Positions 21,548-32,520 of a DNA stretch of 32,521 nucleotides are shown here, one piece after another. The notes under the pieces are model-generated. The model was not told where the DNA came from, made no database searches, and saw only the letters and a list, made by a program, of their open reading frames with translations. This DNA is from an uncultured Pelagibacteraceae bacterium (lineage in GTDB: Bacteria; Pseudomonadota; Alphaproteobacteria; Pelagibacterales; Pelagibacteraceae): NCBI GenBank assembly GCA_902597895.1, contig CACJZM010000009.1, forward strand, positions 1-32,521. Direction: 5' to 3'. Numbering within the stretch: position 1 is the first letter of the stretch; every line of letters starts with the position of its first letter. The position numbers and the translations under genes were made by a program.

Positions 21548-22138
21548 ATGTATTCTCTAAAAGATTTAGAAAAATTAATTAATTCTGAACTTTCTACTAA
21601 AATCAAAGGTTCAAAGATAAAACATAACCAAATCTATTTGAATATAAATAATTCAGATTTAATAGATGTAATGTTATTTTTAAAAACAAATAAAAATACA
21701 AAATTTAAACAATTAGTTGACATTACAGCTGTTGACTACATTGAGAAAGAAAAAAGATTTAAAATAGTTTATTTGTTACTTAGTCATGAATTTAATCATA
21801 GAATACAAGTCGATTTTTCAATTAATGAAAATGATCTAGTTTCAACATTAGTTTCTTTATTTCCTGCCGCAAATTGGATGGAAAGAGAAGTGTTTGATAT
21901 GTATGGAATTAAATTTAAGGATCATCCTGACTTAAGAAGGATCCTCACTGATTATGGATTTGAAGGACATCCCTTGAGAAAAGATTTTCCATTAACTGGT
22001 CATACAGAAGTTAGATACAGTGAAACAGAGAAGAAGGTAATTTATGAGGAAGTTAAATTAGAACAAAATTATAGAAATTTTGATTTTGAAAGTCCTTGGA
22101 AGGGCACTGAATATATTAAAGATAAAATTAAAGAATAA
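21548..22138 (+). CDS. nuoC: NADH-quinone oxidoreductase subunit C
   Basis: A 196-residue 30-kDa-type subunit. The diagnostic C-terminal run is present: [19 protein letters not shown], then [24 protein letters not shown]. NuoC is a separate protein here, not fused to NuoD as in enterobacteria, which is the usual alphaproteobacterial arrangement. It belongs to the peripheral arm next to NuoD. The last base of its stop is shared with the nuoD ATG (TAATG). Confidence 0.96.
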   Translation: MYSLKDLEKLINSELSTKIKGSKIKHNQIYLNINNSDLIDVMLFLKTNKNTKFKQLVDITAVDYIEKEKRFKIVYLLLSHEFNHRIQVDFSINENDLVSTLVSLFPAANWMEREVFDMYGIKFKDHPDLRRILTDYGFEGHPLRKDFPLTGHTEVRYSETEKKVIYEEVKLEQNYRNFDFESPWKGTEYIKDKIKE

Positions 22139-23313
22139 TGTCAAAACAAAGAAAAAAATTAAATTTAAATTTTGGACCTCAACATCCAGCAGCTCATGGG
22201 GTACTTAGATTAATTTTAGAATTAGACGGTGAAGTTGTTGAAAAAGCAGATCCACATATCGGATTGCTTCATCGTGGTACTGAAAAATTAATTGAAAATA
22301 AAACATATGTTCAAGCGATACCTTATTTTGATAGATTAGATTATGTTGCACCCATGAACCAAGAGCATGCATTTGCTTTAGCAATCGAAAAAATACTAAA
22401 AATTGATGTACCCATAAGAGCGCAATATATAAGAGTAATCTTTTGTGAGATAGGAAGAATTTTAAGTCATATATTAAATATTACTACTCAAGCACTTGAT
22501 GTTGGAGCTTTGACGCCATCTCTTTGGGGTTTTGAAGAAAGAGAAACTTTAATGACTTTTTATGAAAGAGTTTCTGGTTCAAGATTACACGCTAATTATT
22601 TTAGAGCTGGAGGTGTTCATCAAGATTTACCAAGAGGACTTGATGATGATATTGGTGCGTTTTGTCAAAATTTTCCAAAAATAATAAATGATTTAGAAAA
22701 TCTATTAACTGATAATAGAATTTTTAAGCAAAGAAATGTGGATATTGGAATTGTTAGCAAAGAGGATGCGTTAGATTATTCTTTTTCAGGAGTTATGTTA
22801 AGAGGTTCAGGTGTACCATGGGACTTAAGAAAATCTCAACCTTATGAATGTTATAATCAATTTGATTTTAAAATTCCAATTGGAAAAAATGGAGATTGTT
22901 ATGACAGATATCTTTGTAGAATAGAAGAGATGAAGGAAAGTGTAAAAATTATAAATCAATGTTTGTCTTCTCTCCCAAAAGGACCAATAAAATCTTTAGA
23001 TGGAAAGCTTAGTCCACCACCAAAAAAAAAATTGAAGGAGTCGATGGAAGCATTAATTCACCATTTTAAACTTTTTACGGAAGGCTATAGAGTTGATCAA
23101 GATGAAATATATGTTGCTGTGGAAGCTCCAAAAGGTGAATTTGGAGTTTATCTTATATCTGACGGAACCAGCAAACCATATAAATGTAAAATTAGAGCAC
23201 CAGGTTTTTCACATTTGCAAGCAATGGATTACTTAATTAAAGGTCATATGTTAGCTGATGTACCGGCAGTTTTAGGATCTATGGATGTAGTTTTTGGAGA
23301 AATTGACAGATGA
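22138..23313 (+). CDS. nuoD: NADH-quinone oxidoreductase subunit D
   Basis: A 391-residue 49-kDa subunit. The N-terminal [21 protein letters not shown] (with the quinone-site His) and [12 protein letters not shown] motifs are complete, as are the C-terminal [33 protein letters not shown]. It is related to the large subunit of NiFe hydrogenases and forms the quinone-binding pocket with NuoB. It overlaps nuoC by 1 base and nuoE by 4 (ATGA). Confidence 0.97.
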   Translation: MSKQRKKLNLNFGPQHPAAHGVLRLILELDGEVVEKADPHIGLLHRGTEKLIENKTYVQAIPYFDRLDYVAPMNQEHAFALAIEKILKIDVPIRAQYIRVIFCEIGRILSHILNITTQALDVGALTPSLWGFEERETLMTFYERVSGSRLHANYFRAGGVHQDLPRGLDDDIGAFCQNFPKIINDLENLLTDNRIFKQRNVDIGIVSKEDALDYSFSGVMLRGSGVPWDLRKSQPYECYNQFDFKIPIGKNGDCYDRYLCRIEEMKESVKIINQCLSSLPKGPIKSLDGKLSPPPKKKLKESMEALIHHFKLFTEGYRVDQDEIYVAVEAPKGEFGVYLISDGTSKPYKCKIRAPGFSHLQAMDYLIKGHMLADVPAVLGSMDVVFGEIDR

Positions 23314-23918
23314 GTCTAAAAAAAATATCAAAAAATCAACCAAAAGATTTCAAATTTAGTAAAGTAAATTTGGAGTTAGTAAATAAAATCATACAAAATT
23401 ATCCAAAGGGAAAAGAAAAAAGTGCTGTAATGCCATTATTATATTTAGTCCAAAAACAACACGAAAACTGGATACCATTGGAAGCAATGAAGTATGTTGG
23501 TAAATTATTGAGTATTCCTTATATGAAAGTTTATGAGGTAGCTACATTTTATTCTATGTATAATTTATCTCCTGTAGGCAAATACCATATACAAGTATGT
23601 ACAACTACACCATGTATGATCAGAGGAGCATACGATTTAGTCGATGTATGTAAAAAAAAAATTAATGAAAATCAAAATCATCTTTCAAAGAATAATATTT
23701 GTTCATGGACAGAGGTAGAGTGTTTAGGAGCCTGCGTAAACTCACCAATGATGCAAATTAATGAGGATTATTATGAAGATTTAAATGCTAAAGATGTTGA
23801 AAAAATAATAGATAAAATAATGAATAATGAAACACCAGTACCAGGCTCATACAAGGGAAGAACAAATTCTGAACCAATAAATAATAGAAAAACATTAATA
23901 GATAATAAAAATGCTTAA
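23310..23918 (+). CDS. nuoE: NADH-quinone oxidoreductase subunit E
   Basis: A 202-residue 24-kDa subunit with the thioredoxin-like [2Fe-2S] cluster N1a. Two cysteine pairs are visible: CTTTPCM near residue 98 and [11 protein letters not shown] near 138. The N-terminal helical domain ([20 protein letters not shown]) is standard. The C-terminal ~30 residues are a polar tail rich in Asn, Arg and Lys, beyond the cluster domain. The gene ends inside the start of nuoF, with the sequence AATGCTTAA giving both the nuoF start and the nuoE stop. Confidence 0.96.
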   Translation: MSLKKISKNQPKDFKFSKVNLELVNKIIQNYPKGKEKSAVMPLLYLVQKQHENWIPLEAMKYVGKLLSIPYMKVYEVATFYSMYNLSPVGKYHIQVCTTTPCMIRGAYDLVDVCKKKINENQNHLSKNNICSWTEVECLGACVNSPMMQINEDYYEDLNAKDVEKIIDKIMNNETPVPGSYKGRTNSEPINNRKTLIDNKNA

Positions 23919-25242
23919 AGACGAAGATAGAATATTTAAAAATTTATATAGTGATACAGGAGCTGATATTGATTCATCAATTAAAAATGGAGATTGGCAA
24001 GATGTAAAAGGTATATTTTCAAAAGGTAGAGAGTGGATAATTGAAGAAGTTAAATCATCTGAATTACGCGGACGTGGAGGAGCAGGATTTCCAACTGGTT
24101 TAAAGTGGTCATTTGCTCCAAAGGAAGTTGGTTCAAGGCCACATTATTTAATAATAAACGCTGATGAATCTGAGCCAGGAACATGCAAAGATAGAGACAT
24201 TTTAAGATTTGAACCGCAAAAATTAATCGAAGGATGTTTTTATGCATCTTATGCAGTAAATGCAAATAAATGTTATATTTACATTAGAGGTGAATATGTC
24301 AATGAAGGTAAAGTTTTACAAAAAGCAATTAACGAAGCTTATAATAAAAAATTAATTGGAAAAAACGCTTCTGACACTGGTTGGGATTTAGATATATATA
24401 TTCATTATGGTGCTGGCGCATATATTTGTGGAGAAGAGACAGCTTTACTTGAAAGCTTGGAAGGTAACAAAGGCCTACCAAGATTAAAACCTCCCTTTCC
24501 AGCACTAGTAGGTTTATATGGCTGTCCCACAATTGTTAATAATGTAGAAACAATTGCGGTAATTCCAACAATTTTAAGAAAAGGTGCAAAGTGGTTTTCA
24601 AGCATTGGTAAGCCAAAAAATACTGGAACTAAAATATTTTGTATTTCTGGTAACGTTAATAACCCTTGTAATGTTGAAGAAGAAATGGGAATTCCCTTGA
24701 AAGATCTCATAGAAAAACACGCGGGTGGAGTTGTTGGAGGATGGGAAAATTTAAAAGCTGTTATACCTGGTGGTTCTTCTATGCCATTGTTACCCAAAAA
24801 AATTTGTGAAACAATTACTATGGATTTTGACTCACTAATAGAAAATAAGAGTGGTCTTGGCACCGCAGGAATAGTCGTGATTAATAAAGATCAAGACATT
24901 ATTAAATGTATGGCAAGAATAGCAAGATTTTACAAACATGAAAGTTGCGGACAATGTACACCATGTAGAGAAGGATCTGGATGGATGTGGAGAATGTTAG
25001 AAAGAATGGCAAAAGGCGAAGCATCAAAAGATGAAGTTGATATGCTTTTAGATGTTACTAAACAAATCGAAGGCCATACAATATGTGCATTTGGAGAAGG
25101 TTCAGCATGGCCAGTTCAAGGTTTGTTAAGACATTTTAAAAAAGAAATAGAAAAAAGAAATAATTTTTCTCCAGTAGTAGATACAAATAAAAATATTCCA
25201 TACTTAGTAGATCAACATTTATTAGAAAAGGACAATGCTTAA
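23911..25242 (+). CDS. nuoF: NADH-quinone oxidoreductase subunit F (NADH- and FMN-binding)
   Basis: A 443-residue 51-kDa subunit. The NADH/FMN glycine-rich motif [15 protein letters not shown] is near residue 54, [19 protein letters not shown] near 169, and the [4Fe-4S] N3 ligands in [12 protein letters not shown] near 349 with a fourth Cys in [13 protein letters not shown]. NuoF takes electrons from NADH through FMN to the cluster chain. It overlaps nuoE and nuoG by 8 bases each, both through the same AATGCTTAAAG sequence. Confidence 0.97.
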   Translation: MLKDEDRIFKNLYSDTGADIDSSIKNGDWQDVKGIFSKGREWIIEEVKSSELRGRGGAGFPTGLKWSFAPKEVGSRPHYLIINADESEPGTCKDRDILRFEPQKLIEGCFYASYAVNANKCYIYIRGEYVNEGKVLQKAINEAYNKKLIGKNASDTGWDLDIYIHYGAGAYICGEETALLESLEGNKGLPRLKPPFPALVGLYGCPTIVNNVETIAVIPTILRKGAKWFSSIGKPKNTGTKIFCISGNVNNPCNVEEEMGIPLKDLIEKHAGGVVGGWENLKAVIPGGSSMPLLPKKICETITMDFDSLIENKSGLGTAGIVVINKDQDIIKCMARIARFYKHESCGQCTPCREGSGWMWRMLERMAKGEASKDEVDMLLDVTKQIEGHTICAFGEGSAWPVQGLLRHFKKEIEKRNNFSPVVDTNKNIPYLVDQHLLEKDNA

Positions 25243-27262
25243 AGTAAAAGTTAACGATATAGATCTAGAGGTAGATGAAGGGCTAACAGTTTTGCAAGCT
25301 TGTGAACAAGCTGGAGCTGAAATACCTAGATTTTGCTATCATGAGAAATTATCTATAGCTGGGAACTGTCGAATGTGTTTGGTAGAAATAGAAAAATCTC
25401 CTAAACCAGTAGCTTCATGTGCTATGCCAGTTACTAATGGCATGAATATTAAAACAAATACTGAATTTGTTGAGAAGGCAAGAAAGGGAGTTATGGAATT
25501 TTTACTTGCTAATCATCCATTAGATTGTCCAGTATGTGATCAAGGTGGAGAATGTGATTTGCAAGATCAATCAATGTTTTATGGTGTAGATAAATCTAGA
25601 TATAAAGAGAATAAAAGATCTGTGCCTGAAAAATATATGGGCCCATTAATAAAAACTCAAATGACAAGATGTATACATTGTACTAGGTGTATAAGATTTG
25701 CCACAGAAGTAGCTGGTGTACCTGAATTGGGAGCCATAGGAAGAGGTGAAGACATGCAAATTTCAACATATCTAGAAAAATCTATGGAATCGGAACTCTC
25801 AGCAAATGTAATTGATTTGTGTCCAGTTGGCGCTCTTACATCAAAGCCCTATGTATTTGAGGCTAGACCTTGGGAGTTAAAAAAAACTGAAAGTATAGAT
25901 GTAATGGATGCTGTTGGATCCAATATTCGTATAGATACATATGGCTGGGAGGTTAAAAGAGTCCTGCCAAGAGTTAATGAAGATATAAACGGGGAATGGA
26001 TTTCAGATAAAACAAGGTATTCATGTGATGGGCTAAAAAACCAGAGGTTAGATACACCTTATATAAAAGAAGACAATAAATTTAAAAAATCATCTTGGGA
26101 CGAAGCATATAATAAAATTGCAGAAAAGATAAAAAATACTAGCTCAGATAAGATAGCAGGTTTTATAGGTGATTTAACAAATATGGAGACCTCCTATATT
26201 GCTAAGGAATTTTTTAATCAAACAATAAAATCTAATAATTTAGAGTCAAGAGATGATAATTACTTAGTAGATATTAATAATAGAGAAAATTATATCTTTA
26301 ATTCAAGATTAAACGGAATTGATGAAAGTGATTTAATTGTATTAATTGGAACAAATCCAAGGTATGAGGCAACAATTCTTAACTCAAGAATAAGAAACGC
26401 TTTTTTAAAAAATAAATGTGAAATTTATTCTTTCGGAAACTTAGGTGATTTAACCTATGATTATGAAATAATTGAAAATAATACGTCTAAATTAAAAGAA
26501 ATTTTAGATGGAGCAAGCTCGATTACAAAAAAAATTGAAAATTCAAAAAAACCAATTTTTATTTTTGGTCAGTCTTTTTTTAAACTTAGATCATCAAACT
26601 TTTTACTTGAAGGATTGAAAAAATATTTACTATCCCAAAATAAAATTAATGAAAATTGGAATCCTATAAATATTCTGTCAATACATGCTTCAACAGTCGG
26701 TTCATATGATTTAAATATTGTTTCTGGAGATATAAATTCTAATGAAGTTCTTACAAAAACTTTAAATAATGAATTTGAGGTAATTTTTTTAATTGGAAAA
26801 GATAATTTAAAATTAAAAAAAAAAAATGAATTTATAATATATATTGGTAGTCATGGTGACAAAGGTGCTGAATTTTCTGATGTTATATTACCAGGAGCTG
26901 CATACACTGAACAAGATGCTCACTATACGAATTTAGAAGGTCAAATTCAAAAAGCATACCAAGCAACTTATCCCCCAGGCGACGCTAAAGAAGATTGGGA
27001 AATTTTCAACAATCTTTCTACATATATAAAAAGAAAAAAAATTTTTAATACAAAAGATAATATGGTTTCAGATATGCTTGATTTTATTAAAAAAAAAAAA
27101 GACAATAAATCTTTAGATATTCATAAAAGTTTTCACAATGAAAAAATAATTACTGATGATCTAGATTATTATTATTCTAATGTAGTTTCAAGAGCTTCAA
27201 AAACTATGATGGAGTGCCGTAGTTTAAGGAATAATTTAAAAAAAACAGGAACAGAGGGATAA
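25235..27262 (+). CDS. nuoG: NADH-quinone oxidoreductase subunit G
   Basis: A 675-residue 75-kDa subunit. The N-terminal ferredoxin domain has the [2Fe-2S] N1b ligands ([20 protein letters not shown], plus a Cys in VASCAMP). The His-Cys N5 motif [19 protein letters not shown] and the N4 motif [10 protein letters not shown] with [10 protein letters not shown] follow. The C-terminal two thirds is a molybdopterin-oxidoreductase-like domain without a cofactor and is more divergent, as is normal in short alphaproteobacterial NuoG. The final gene junction shares one base with nuoH (TAATG). Confidence 0.96.
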   Translation: MLKVKVNDIDLEVDEGLTVLQACEQAGAEIPRFCYHEKLSIAGNCRMCLVEIEKSPKPVASCAMPVTNGMNIKTNTEFVEKARKGVMEFLLANHPLDCPVCDQGGECDLQDQSMFYGVDKSRYKENKRSVPEKYMGPLIKTQMTRCIHCTRCIRFATEVAGVPELGAIGRGEDMQISTYLEKSMESELSANVIDLCPVGALTSKPYVFEARPWELKKTESIDVMDAVGSNIRIDTYGWEVKRVLPRVNEDINGEWISDKTRYSCDGLKNQRLDTPYIKEDNKFKKSSWDEAYNKIAEKIKNTSSDKIAGFIGDLTNMETSYIAKEFFNQTIKSNNLESRDDNYLVDINNRENYIFNSRLNGIDESDLIVLIGTNPRYEATILNSRIRNAFLKNKCEIYSFGNLGDLTYDYEIIENNTSKLKEILDGASSITKKIENSKKPIFIFGQSFFKLRSSNFLLEGLKKYLLSQNKINENWNPINILSIHASTVGSYDLNIVSGDINSNEVLTKTLNNEFEVIFLIGKDNLKLKKKNEFIIYIGSHGDKGAEFSDVILPGAAYTEQDAHYTNLEGQIQKAYQATYPPGDAKEDWEIFNNLSTYIKRKKIFNTKDNMVSDMLDFIKKKKDNKSLDIHKSFHNEKIITDDLDYYYSNVVSRASKTMMECRSLRNNLKKTGTEG

Positions 27263-28266
27263 TGCTTGAAAGTGTTAATATTTTATTTTTAGAAGTTTAC
27301 AAAATACTATTTCTTCTATTGCCTGTTTTGACGGCCGTTGCAATGATTGTTTGGTTAGATAGAAGAGTCTGGGCATTTGTTCAGAAAAGAAGAGGTCCCA
27401 ATGTAGTTGGTCCATTTGGTTTATTTCAATCTTTGGCAGATGCTCTAAAATACATTTTTAAGGAGATAATTATACCAGCAAGTTCTAATAAGATTATATT
27501 TATACTTGCTCCTATAGTTACTATGACCCTTGCCCTTATAGCTTGGGCAGTCATACCCTTCAGTGAAAGTTATGTGTTAGCAGATATAAATGTTGGTATT
27601 CTTTATATATTTGCAGTTTCTTCTTTAGGCGTTTACGGAATTATTATGGGTGGATGGGCATCTAATTCAAAGTATCCCTTTTTAGGTGCAATAAGATCAG
27701 CCGCTCAAATGATATCCTACGAAGTTTCAATAGGCGTAATAATAATCAATGTTTTACTGTGTGTAGGATCTTTAAACTTGTCAGATATTGTTATGGCTCA
27801 AAAAAATATGTGGTTTATAATCCCATTATTTCCAATGTTTGTAATATATTTTATATCTGCACTAGCAGAGACAAATAGACCACCATTCGATTTACCAGAG
27901 GCAGAAGCAGAATTAGTTGCGGGGTATCAAACTGAATATTCTGGAATGATGTATGCGATGTTTTGGTTAGGAGAATATGCAAATATACTTTTAATGTGTG
28001 CACTAGGTTCAATTTTATTTTTAGGTGGATGGTTATCGCCTATAGAAATATATCCGTTTAATTTAATACCTCAACCTATATGGTTGATATTAAAAATTTT
28101 AATTTTATTTATTTTATTTGCATTAGTAAAAGCAATTGTGCCAAGATATAGATATGATCAATTAATGAAACTAGGATGGAAAATTTTTCTACCTTTTTCT
28201 TTGCTTTGGGTAGTGCTCACTTCATCCTTTTTACTCTATTTCAATTTACTACCAGGAAGCAATTAA
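27262..28266 (+). CDS. nuoH: NADH-quinone oxidoreductase subunit H
   Basis: A 334-residue membrane subunit with about eight membrane helices. The N-terminal [36 protein letters not shown] and the quinone-channel loop [26 protein letters not shown] are complete, with all the acidic residues of the E-channel. NuoH joins the peripheral quinone site to the pumping subunits. It overlaps nuoG and nuoI by 1 base each. Confidence 0.97.
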   Translation: MLESVNILFLEVYKILFLLLPVLTAVAMIVWLDRRVWAFVQKRRGPNVVGPFGLFQSLADALKYIFKEIIIPASSNKIIFILAPIVTMTLALIAWAVIPFSESYVLADINVGILYIFAVSSLGVYGIIMGGWASNSKYPFLGAIRSAAQMISYEVSIGVIIINVLLCVGSLNLSDIVMAQKNMWFIIPLFPMFVIYFISALAETNRPPFDLPEAEAELVAGYQTEYSGMMYAMFWLGEYANILLMCALGSILFLGGWLSPIEIYPFNLIPQPIWLILKILILFILFALVKAIVPRYRYDQLMKLGWKIFLPFSLLWVVLTSSFLLYFNLLPGSN

Positions 28267-28751
28267 TGAAAATTTCGAGAATTTTAAAAACAATATTTTT
28301 AACTGATTTTATAACTGGTTTAGGAATAGCAATTAAGGAGAGTTTCAAAGCAAAAAAAACTTTAAACTATCCTTTTGAAAAAGGTAAAATTAGTCCAAGG
28401 TTTAGAGGAGAACACGCGCTTAGAAGATATCCAAATGGTGAGGAAAGATGCATAGCCTGTAAATTGTGCGAAGCTGTTTGTCCAGCACAAGCAATAACAA
28501 TTGAGTCTACCGAAAGAGAAGATGGTAGTAGAAAAACAACTAGATATGATATTGATATGTTAAAATGTATATATTGTGGTTTATGCGAGGAATCTTGCCC
28601 AGTAGACGCTATAGTTCAAGGGCCTAATTTTGAATTCGCAACACACACAAGAGAAGAATTATATTACAATAAAGAAAAACTTCTTGATAATGGAGATAAA
28701 TGGGAGAGTATATTAGAGGCAAATATAAAAGCTGACAAACCTTATAGATAA
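28266..28751 (+). CDS. nuoI: NADH-quinone oxidoreductase subunit I (two [4Fe-4S] clusters)
   Basis: A 161-residue 8Fe ferredoxin-type subunit. The start is ATG 28266, whose A is the last base of the nuoH stop; a longer reading from 28176 would run inside nuoH and is not family-like. The two cluster motifs are [16 protein letters not shown] and [16 protein letters not shown], binding N6a and N6b. The N-terminus is an amphipathic helix ([17 protein letters not shown]) that lies on the membrane. It passes electrons from the NuoG side to NuoB. Confidence 0.97.
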   Translation: MKISRILKTIFLTDFITGLGIAIKESFKAKKTLNYPFEKGKISPRFRGEHALRRYPNGEERCIACKLCEAVCPAQAITIESTEREDGSRKTTRYDIDMLKCIYCGLCEESCPVDAIVQGPNFEFATHTREELYYNKEKLLDNGDKWESILEANIKADKPYR

Positions 28752-28754
28752 ATA

Positions 28755-29390
28755 ATGATTGCTCATTCAATATTCTTTTACATTTTTTCAATAATTGCAA
28801 TTTTGTCAGCAATCATGGTAACTGTATCAAAGAATACTGTACATTCTGTTTTTTTTTTAATCTTAGATTTTATAAGCATATCTTGCTTATTTATTATGAT
28901 TGGCGCAGAGTTTGTTGGGATGATAATGTTAATTGTATATGTAGGAGCTGTTGCAGTTTTATTTTTATTTGTAGTTATGATGTTAAACGTCTCTCTTCAA
29001 AAAAACGAATGGTTTGCTGCTGAAAGAGGATCTTCGCACATACCAGTGGGAATAATAGTAAGTATAATTATTTTTTTTGAGCTAATAATAGTTGTTGGAG
29101 GTTGGAAATTTAAGCCTAATTTAAACCCTGATTCACTAAATTTAAATTTTATATCAGAGAAAACTAATACCCATTCAATAGGTGAGGTCTTATACACTGA
29201 TTATATTCACTTATTCCAATTAAGTGGGATGATATTATTGGTTGCTATGATTGGGGCAATTGTACTTACCTTTAGAAAAAGATCTGGGATTAAAAAACAA
29301 AGTTATTTCAAACAAGTTTCAAGGGAACGATCTGACGGAGTTGAGCTTATTGATGTTGAGAAAAATAAAGGAGTTAAGATAGATGTTTGA
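28755..29390 (+). CDS. nuoJ: NADH-quinone oxidoreductase subunit J
   Basis: A 211-residue membrane subunit with five hydrophobic segments. The conserved [36 protein letters not shown] block (residues ~33-70), including the pi-bulge helix of the E-channel, is complete. The C-terminal ~40 residues are soluble and charged ([15 protein letters not shown]). NuoJ forms part of the proton path between NuoH and NuoK. It overlaps nuoK by 8 bases. Confidence 0.95.
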   Translation: MIAHSIFFYIFSIIAILSAIMVTVSKNTVHSVFFLILDFISISCLFIMIGAEFVGMIMLIVYVGAVAVLFLFVVMMLNVSLQKNEWFAAERGSSHIPVGIIVSIIIFFELIIVVGGWKFKPNLNPDSLNLNFISEKTNTHSIGEVLYTDYIHLFQLSGMILLVAMIGAIVLTFRKRSGIKKQSYFKQVSRERSDGVELIDVEKNKGVKIDV

Positions 29391-29694
29391 TGTTTCCCTA
29401 GGTCACTATCTTACATTAGCAGCTATAATCTTTACTATTGGTGTGGTGGGAATATTTTTAAATCGAAAAAATATAATAGTTATTTTAATGAGTATTGAGT
29501 TAATTTTGCTTGCAGTTAATATAAATCTAGTTTCTTTTTCTATCTATCTGAACGATCTATCTGGTCAAATATTTACATTATTTATTCTTACTGTTGCAGC
29601 AGCAGAGGCAGCAATAGGTTTGGCAATTATAGTAGTTTATTTTAGAAATTCTGGAACGATAAGAGTCGAAGAAATTGATAAATTGAAAGGATAA
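29383..29694 (+). CDS. nuoK: NADH-quinone oxidoreductase subunit K
   Basis: A 103-residue membrane subunit with three helices, standard for the family. The conserved buried glutamates are visible, one in [19 protein letters not shown] and one in [15 protein letters not shown]. It is related to MrpC of cation antiporters and forms one of the half channels of the membrane arm. It overlaps nuoJ by 8 bases; nuoL begins 2 bases after its stop. Confidence 0.96.
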   Translation: MFDVSLGHYLTLAAIIFTIGVVGIFLNRKNIIVILMSIELILLAVNINLVSFSIYLNDLSGQIFTLFILTVAAAEAAIGLAIIVVYFRNSGTIRVEEIDKLKG

Positions 29695-29696
29695 AA

Positions 29697-31616
29697 ATGC
29701 AGTTAGGATATTTAATGGTTTTCCTTCCATTATTAGGTGCAGTTTTATCTGGATTTTTTGGAAAAATTATTGGTGTAAGAAATTCTGAAATAATAACTAG
29801 TTTTTTTGTTTCTATCTCAGCTATTATTTCTTGTATAATTTTTTATAATGTAATTGTAAACTCTTATTCAAATAATTTTTTATTATTTAATTGGATTAAT
29901 TCTGGTTCATTTAATGCTAGTTGGTCAATATATATAGATTCACTTTCATCATTAATGTTTGTCGTTATAACGATTGTCTCATCCTTAGTGCATATTTATT
30001 CCATAGGTTATATGTCTCATGATCCTCATAAAAATAGGTTTATGTCGTACTTATCATTATTTACTTTCTCAATGTTAATACTTGTAAGTTCTGATAATTT
30101 TTTGCAATTATTTTTTGGCTGGGAAGGAGTAGGTTTATGCTCATATCTTTTGATAGGATTTTGGTTTAAAAAAGAAACTGCAAATGCCGCTGCAATAAAA
30201 GCCTTTATAGTTAATAGAATAGGTGATTTTGGTTTAGCGCTTGGTATTTTTTTAATTTTTTATGTTTTTGGAACAGTAAATTACGAAGGAGTTTTTTCCG
30301 AAGTAAATAATTTTAGTAATAATGAGATTTCATTCCTTGGAATAAAGTTTAATGCTATAAATCTAATTTGCATACTTTTATTTATAGGTGCAATGGGAAA
30401 GTCTGCACAAATTTTTTTGCATACTTGGTTACCAGATGCAATGGAAGGTCCAACACCCGTATCTGCTCTTATCCATGCAGCCACAATGGTTACTGCTGGT
30501 GTTTTTTTAATAGTTAGATGTTCACCTATATACGAGTTTTCTGAACTTGCTTTAAACATTATTACTATAATAGGAATGAGTACAGCATTTTTCGCTGCTA
30601 CAGTAGCATTAGTTCAAAATGATATAAAAAAAATTATTGCTTATTCAACATGCAGTCAATTGGGATACATGTTTTTTGCTATAGGAGTTGGTGCATACAA
30701 TGTTGCAATGTTTCATTTGTTTACACATGCTTTTTTTAAAGCTCTACTTTTTTTAGGTGCAGGATCAGTTATTCATTCTTTTCAAAATCAGCAAAATATA
30801 GATGAAATGGGAGGAATTTGGAAAAAAATGCCATATACCTGGATTTTAATGATTATAGGTACACTAGCATTAACTGGCTTTCCATTTTTGTCTGGTTTTT
30901 ATTCTAAAGATGCAATTTTGGAATTCGCATATCTAAAAGGTACTACAATTGGCTATTTAGCAGCAGGTGTTGGTGTATTAACAGCATTGATGACCTCAAT
31001 ATATTCGTGGAGATTATTATTTAAAACGTTTCATGGAACTTACAAAAATACAAAAATAAAATTAGAGTCTATACATGAATCACCAATGGTAATGATAATA
31101 CCTTTAATTATTTTAAGTATAGGAGCAGTTTTTTCAGGAATAATATTTAAGGATATATTTATCAGTTCATCAAGTAGTATAAACTTTTGGAAAGACTCTA
31201 TATACTTTTTTCAACCTTTAAGCCAAGAACATCCTCCAGCATGGTTTTTATATATGACACCAATAATTGTAACATTATCAATACCTATTGCATATTACAT
31301 ATTTATTAAAAAAACTTTAATTATAAAATTATTTGTAGATGCTAATTACCCTATATATAAATTTTTGAAAAATAAATGGTACTTCGATGAATTATATGAT
31401 TTTATTTTTATTAAATCCTGTAAAAAATTAGGAATATTTTTTTGGAAGAAAATTGATATTAACATAATTGATAAGTTTGGCCCTGATGGAATTTCACGTT
31501 TAGTAAAATTATTTTCGTTTTTAGCAGTTAAATTTCAGAGTGGTTTTATATATCAGTATGCTTTTGTTATGCTTATTGGATTTTCAGTTTTATTAACCTT
31601 TTTAATATTATATTAA
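29697..31616 (+). CDS. nuoL: NADH-quinone oxidoreductase subunit L (antiporter-like)
   Basis: A 639-residue membrane subunit, the distal antiporter-like pump. Key blocks are complete: FFGWEGVGLCSYLLIGFW with the helix-5 Glu, LHTWLPDAMEGPTPVSALIHAATMVTAGVFL with the channel residues, and KKIIAYSTCSQLGYMFFAIG. The C-terminus includes the long lateral helix region and a final anchoring helix (VMLIGFSVLLTFLIL). Length is normal. The A of its stop is shared with the nuoM ATG. Confidence 0.96.
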   Translation: MQLGYLMVFLPLLGAVLSGFFGKIIGVRNSEIITSFFVSISAIISCIIFYNVIVNSYSNNFLLFNWINSGSFNASWSIYIDSLSSLMFVVITIVSSLVHIYSIGYMSHDPHKNRFMSYLSLFTFSMLILVSSDNFLQLFFGWEGVGLCSYLLIGFWFKKETANAAAIKAFIVNRIGDFGLALGIFLIFYVFGTVNYEGVFSEVNNFSNNEISFLGIKFNAINLICILLFIGAMGKSAQIFLHTWLPDAMEGPTPVSALIHAATMVTAGVFLIVRCSPIYEFSELALNIITIIGMSTAFFAATVALVQNDIKKIIAYSTCSQLGYMFFAIGVGAYNVAMFHLFTHAFFKALLFLGAGSVIHSFQNQQNIDEMGGIWKKMPYTWILMIIGTLALTGFPFLSGFYSKDAILEFAYLKGTTIGYLAAGVGVLTALMTSIYSWRLLFKTFHGTYKNTKIKLESIHESPMVMIIPLIILSIGAVFSGIIFKDIFISSSSSINFWKDSIYFFQPLSQEHPPAWFLYMTPIIVTLSIPIAYYIFIKKTLIIKLFVDANYPIYKFLKNKWYFDELYDFIFIKSCKKLGIFFWKKIDINIIDKFGPDGISRLVKLFSFLAVKFQSGFIYQYAFVMLIGFSVLLTFLILY

Positions 31617-32440
31617 TGGATTTTCCAATTTTATCATCATTAATTTTATTACCTTCTGTTGGTGCAATTTTTATATTTTTTTCTAAAAGTAGAGATAATA
31701 AAAACATATCTAGCAAGTATATTGCACTGTTTGTTTCTGTAGTAAATTTTATTTTATCAATATATTTGTGGTACTCTTTTGATATCAACACTTTTGATTT
31801 TCAATTTATTGAGGAAAGAAGATGGCTTACTGGTTTTGTTAATTATAAAGTTGGAGTTGATGGTATATCTATACTATTTATTATTCTTACCACGTTCGTT
31901 ACTTTGTTATGCACTATATCAGTTAATAATACTGTAAAATATAGACTTAAGGATTTCCTAATTGCCATTCTTTTAATGGAAACTTTCATGATAGGAGTTT
32001 TCTGTTCACTTGATTTATTAGTATTTTATTTATTTTTTGAGGGAGGCCTCATACCAATGTTTTTAATTATTGGGATATGGGGAGGAGATAGACGTGTTTA
32101 CTCAGCATTTAAATTTTTTTTATACACTTTACTTGGATCTGTTTTAATGTTGGTTGCAATAATATTTATTTATTGGCAAACAGGTACAACTGATATAATT
32201 CAATTATACGCAATAGGTATAGACCCTAAATATCAAAATTTACTTTGGTTAGCTTTTTTTAGTTCTTTCGCGGTTAAAACTCCAATGTGGCCTGTTCACA
32301 CATGGTTACCAGATGCGCATGTTGAGGCACCAACTGCTGGTTCTGTTTTATTAGCAGCTATTTTACTTAAAATGGCAGGATATGGTTTTATTAGATTTTC
32401 AATTGGTTTATTCCCCTTAGCTTCTGATTACTTTACACCT
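31616..32440 (+). CDS. nuoM: NADH-quinone oxidoreductase subunit M, 5' part only
   Basis: The first 275 codons of NuoM are normal: VGVDGISILFIILTTF, FEGGLIPMFLIIGIWGG with the helix-5 Glu, and VKTPMWPVHTWLPDAHVEAPTAGSVLLAAILLKMAGYGFIRFS. After LASDYFTP (residues ~268-275) the family sequence should continue into the next helix and the KKLIAYSSVAHMG-type region. Instead the reading frame stays open by chance with a polar, non-NuoM sequence to the window end. The reverse strand there encodes a later NuoM segment. The gene is thus interrupted at about 32434-32440, very probably by a chimeric join rather than by a real mutation. Confidence 0.9.
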
Positions 32441-32520
32441 AATGATGCAATAACTGCTACAACAGTATTTTTTTCAAATGCAGCTATTAAAATTAAAAAT
32501 TCACCTATAAAACCTGTAGT
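32434..32520 (-). other. nuoM: Inverted downstream fragment of nuoM at the window end
   Basis: Read on the minus strand from 32520, these 29 codons give TTGFIGEFLILIAAFE followed by KNTVVAVIASLGV. This is the conserved NuoM region that in E. coli NuoM reads GTGNFVGEFMILFGSF and lies roughly 110-120 residues downstream of the point where the plus-strand reading stops matching. The seven bases 32434-32440 can belong to either side. It is therefore a piece of the same gene, in reverse, with several hundred bases missing between. Confidence 0.88.

Noticed and set aside
24405-24863. 152-codon minus-strand frame within nuoF
   Set aside because: It is an antisense shadow of the conserved NADH/FMN domain of nuoF.
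28176-28265. 30-residue N-terminal extension of NuoI
   Set aside because: It lies inside nuoH in another frame, and family NuoI starts at the membrane-helix segment beginning at 28266.
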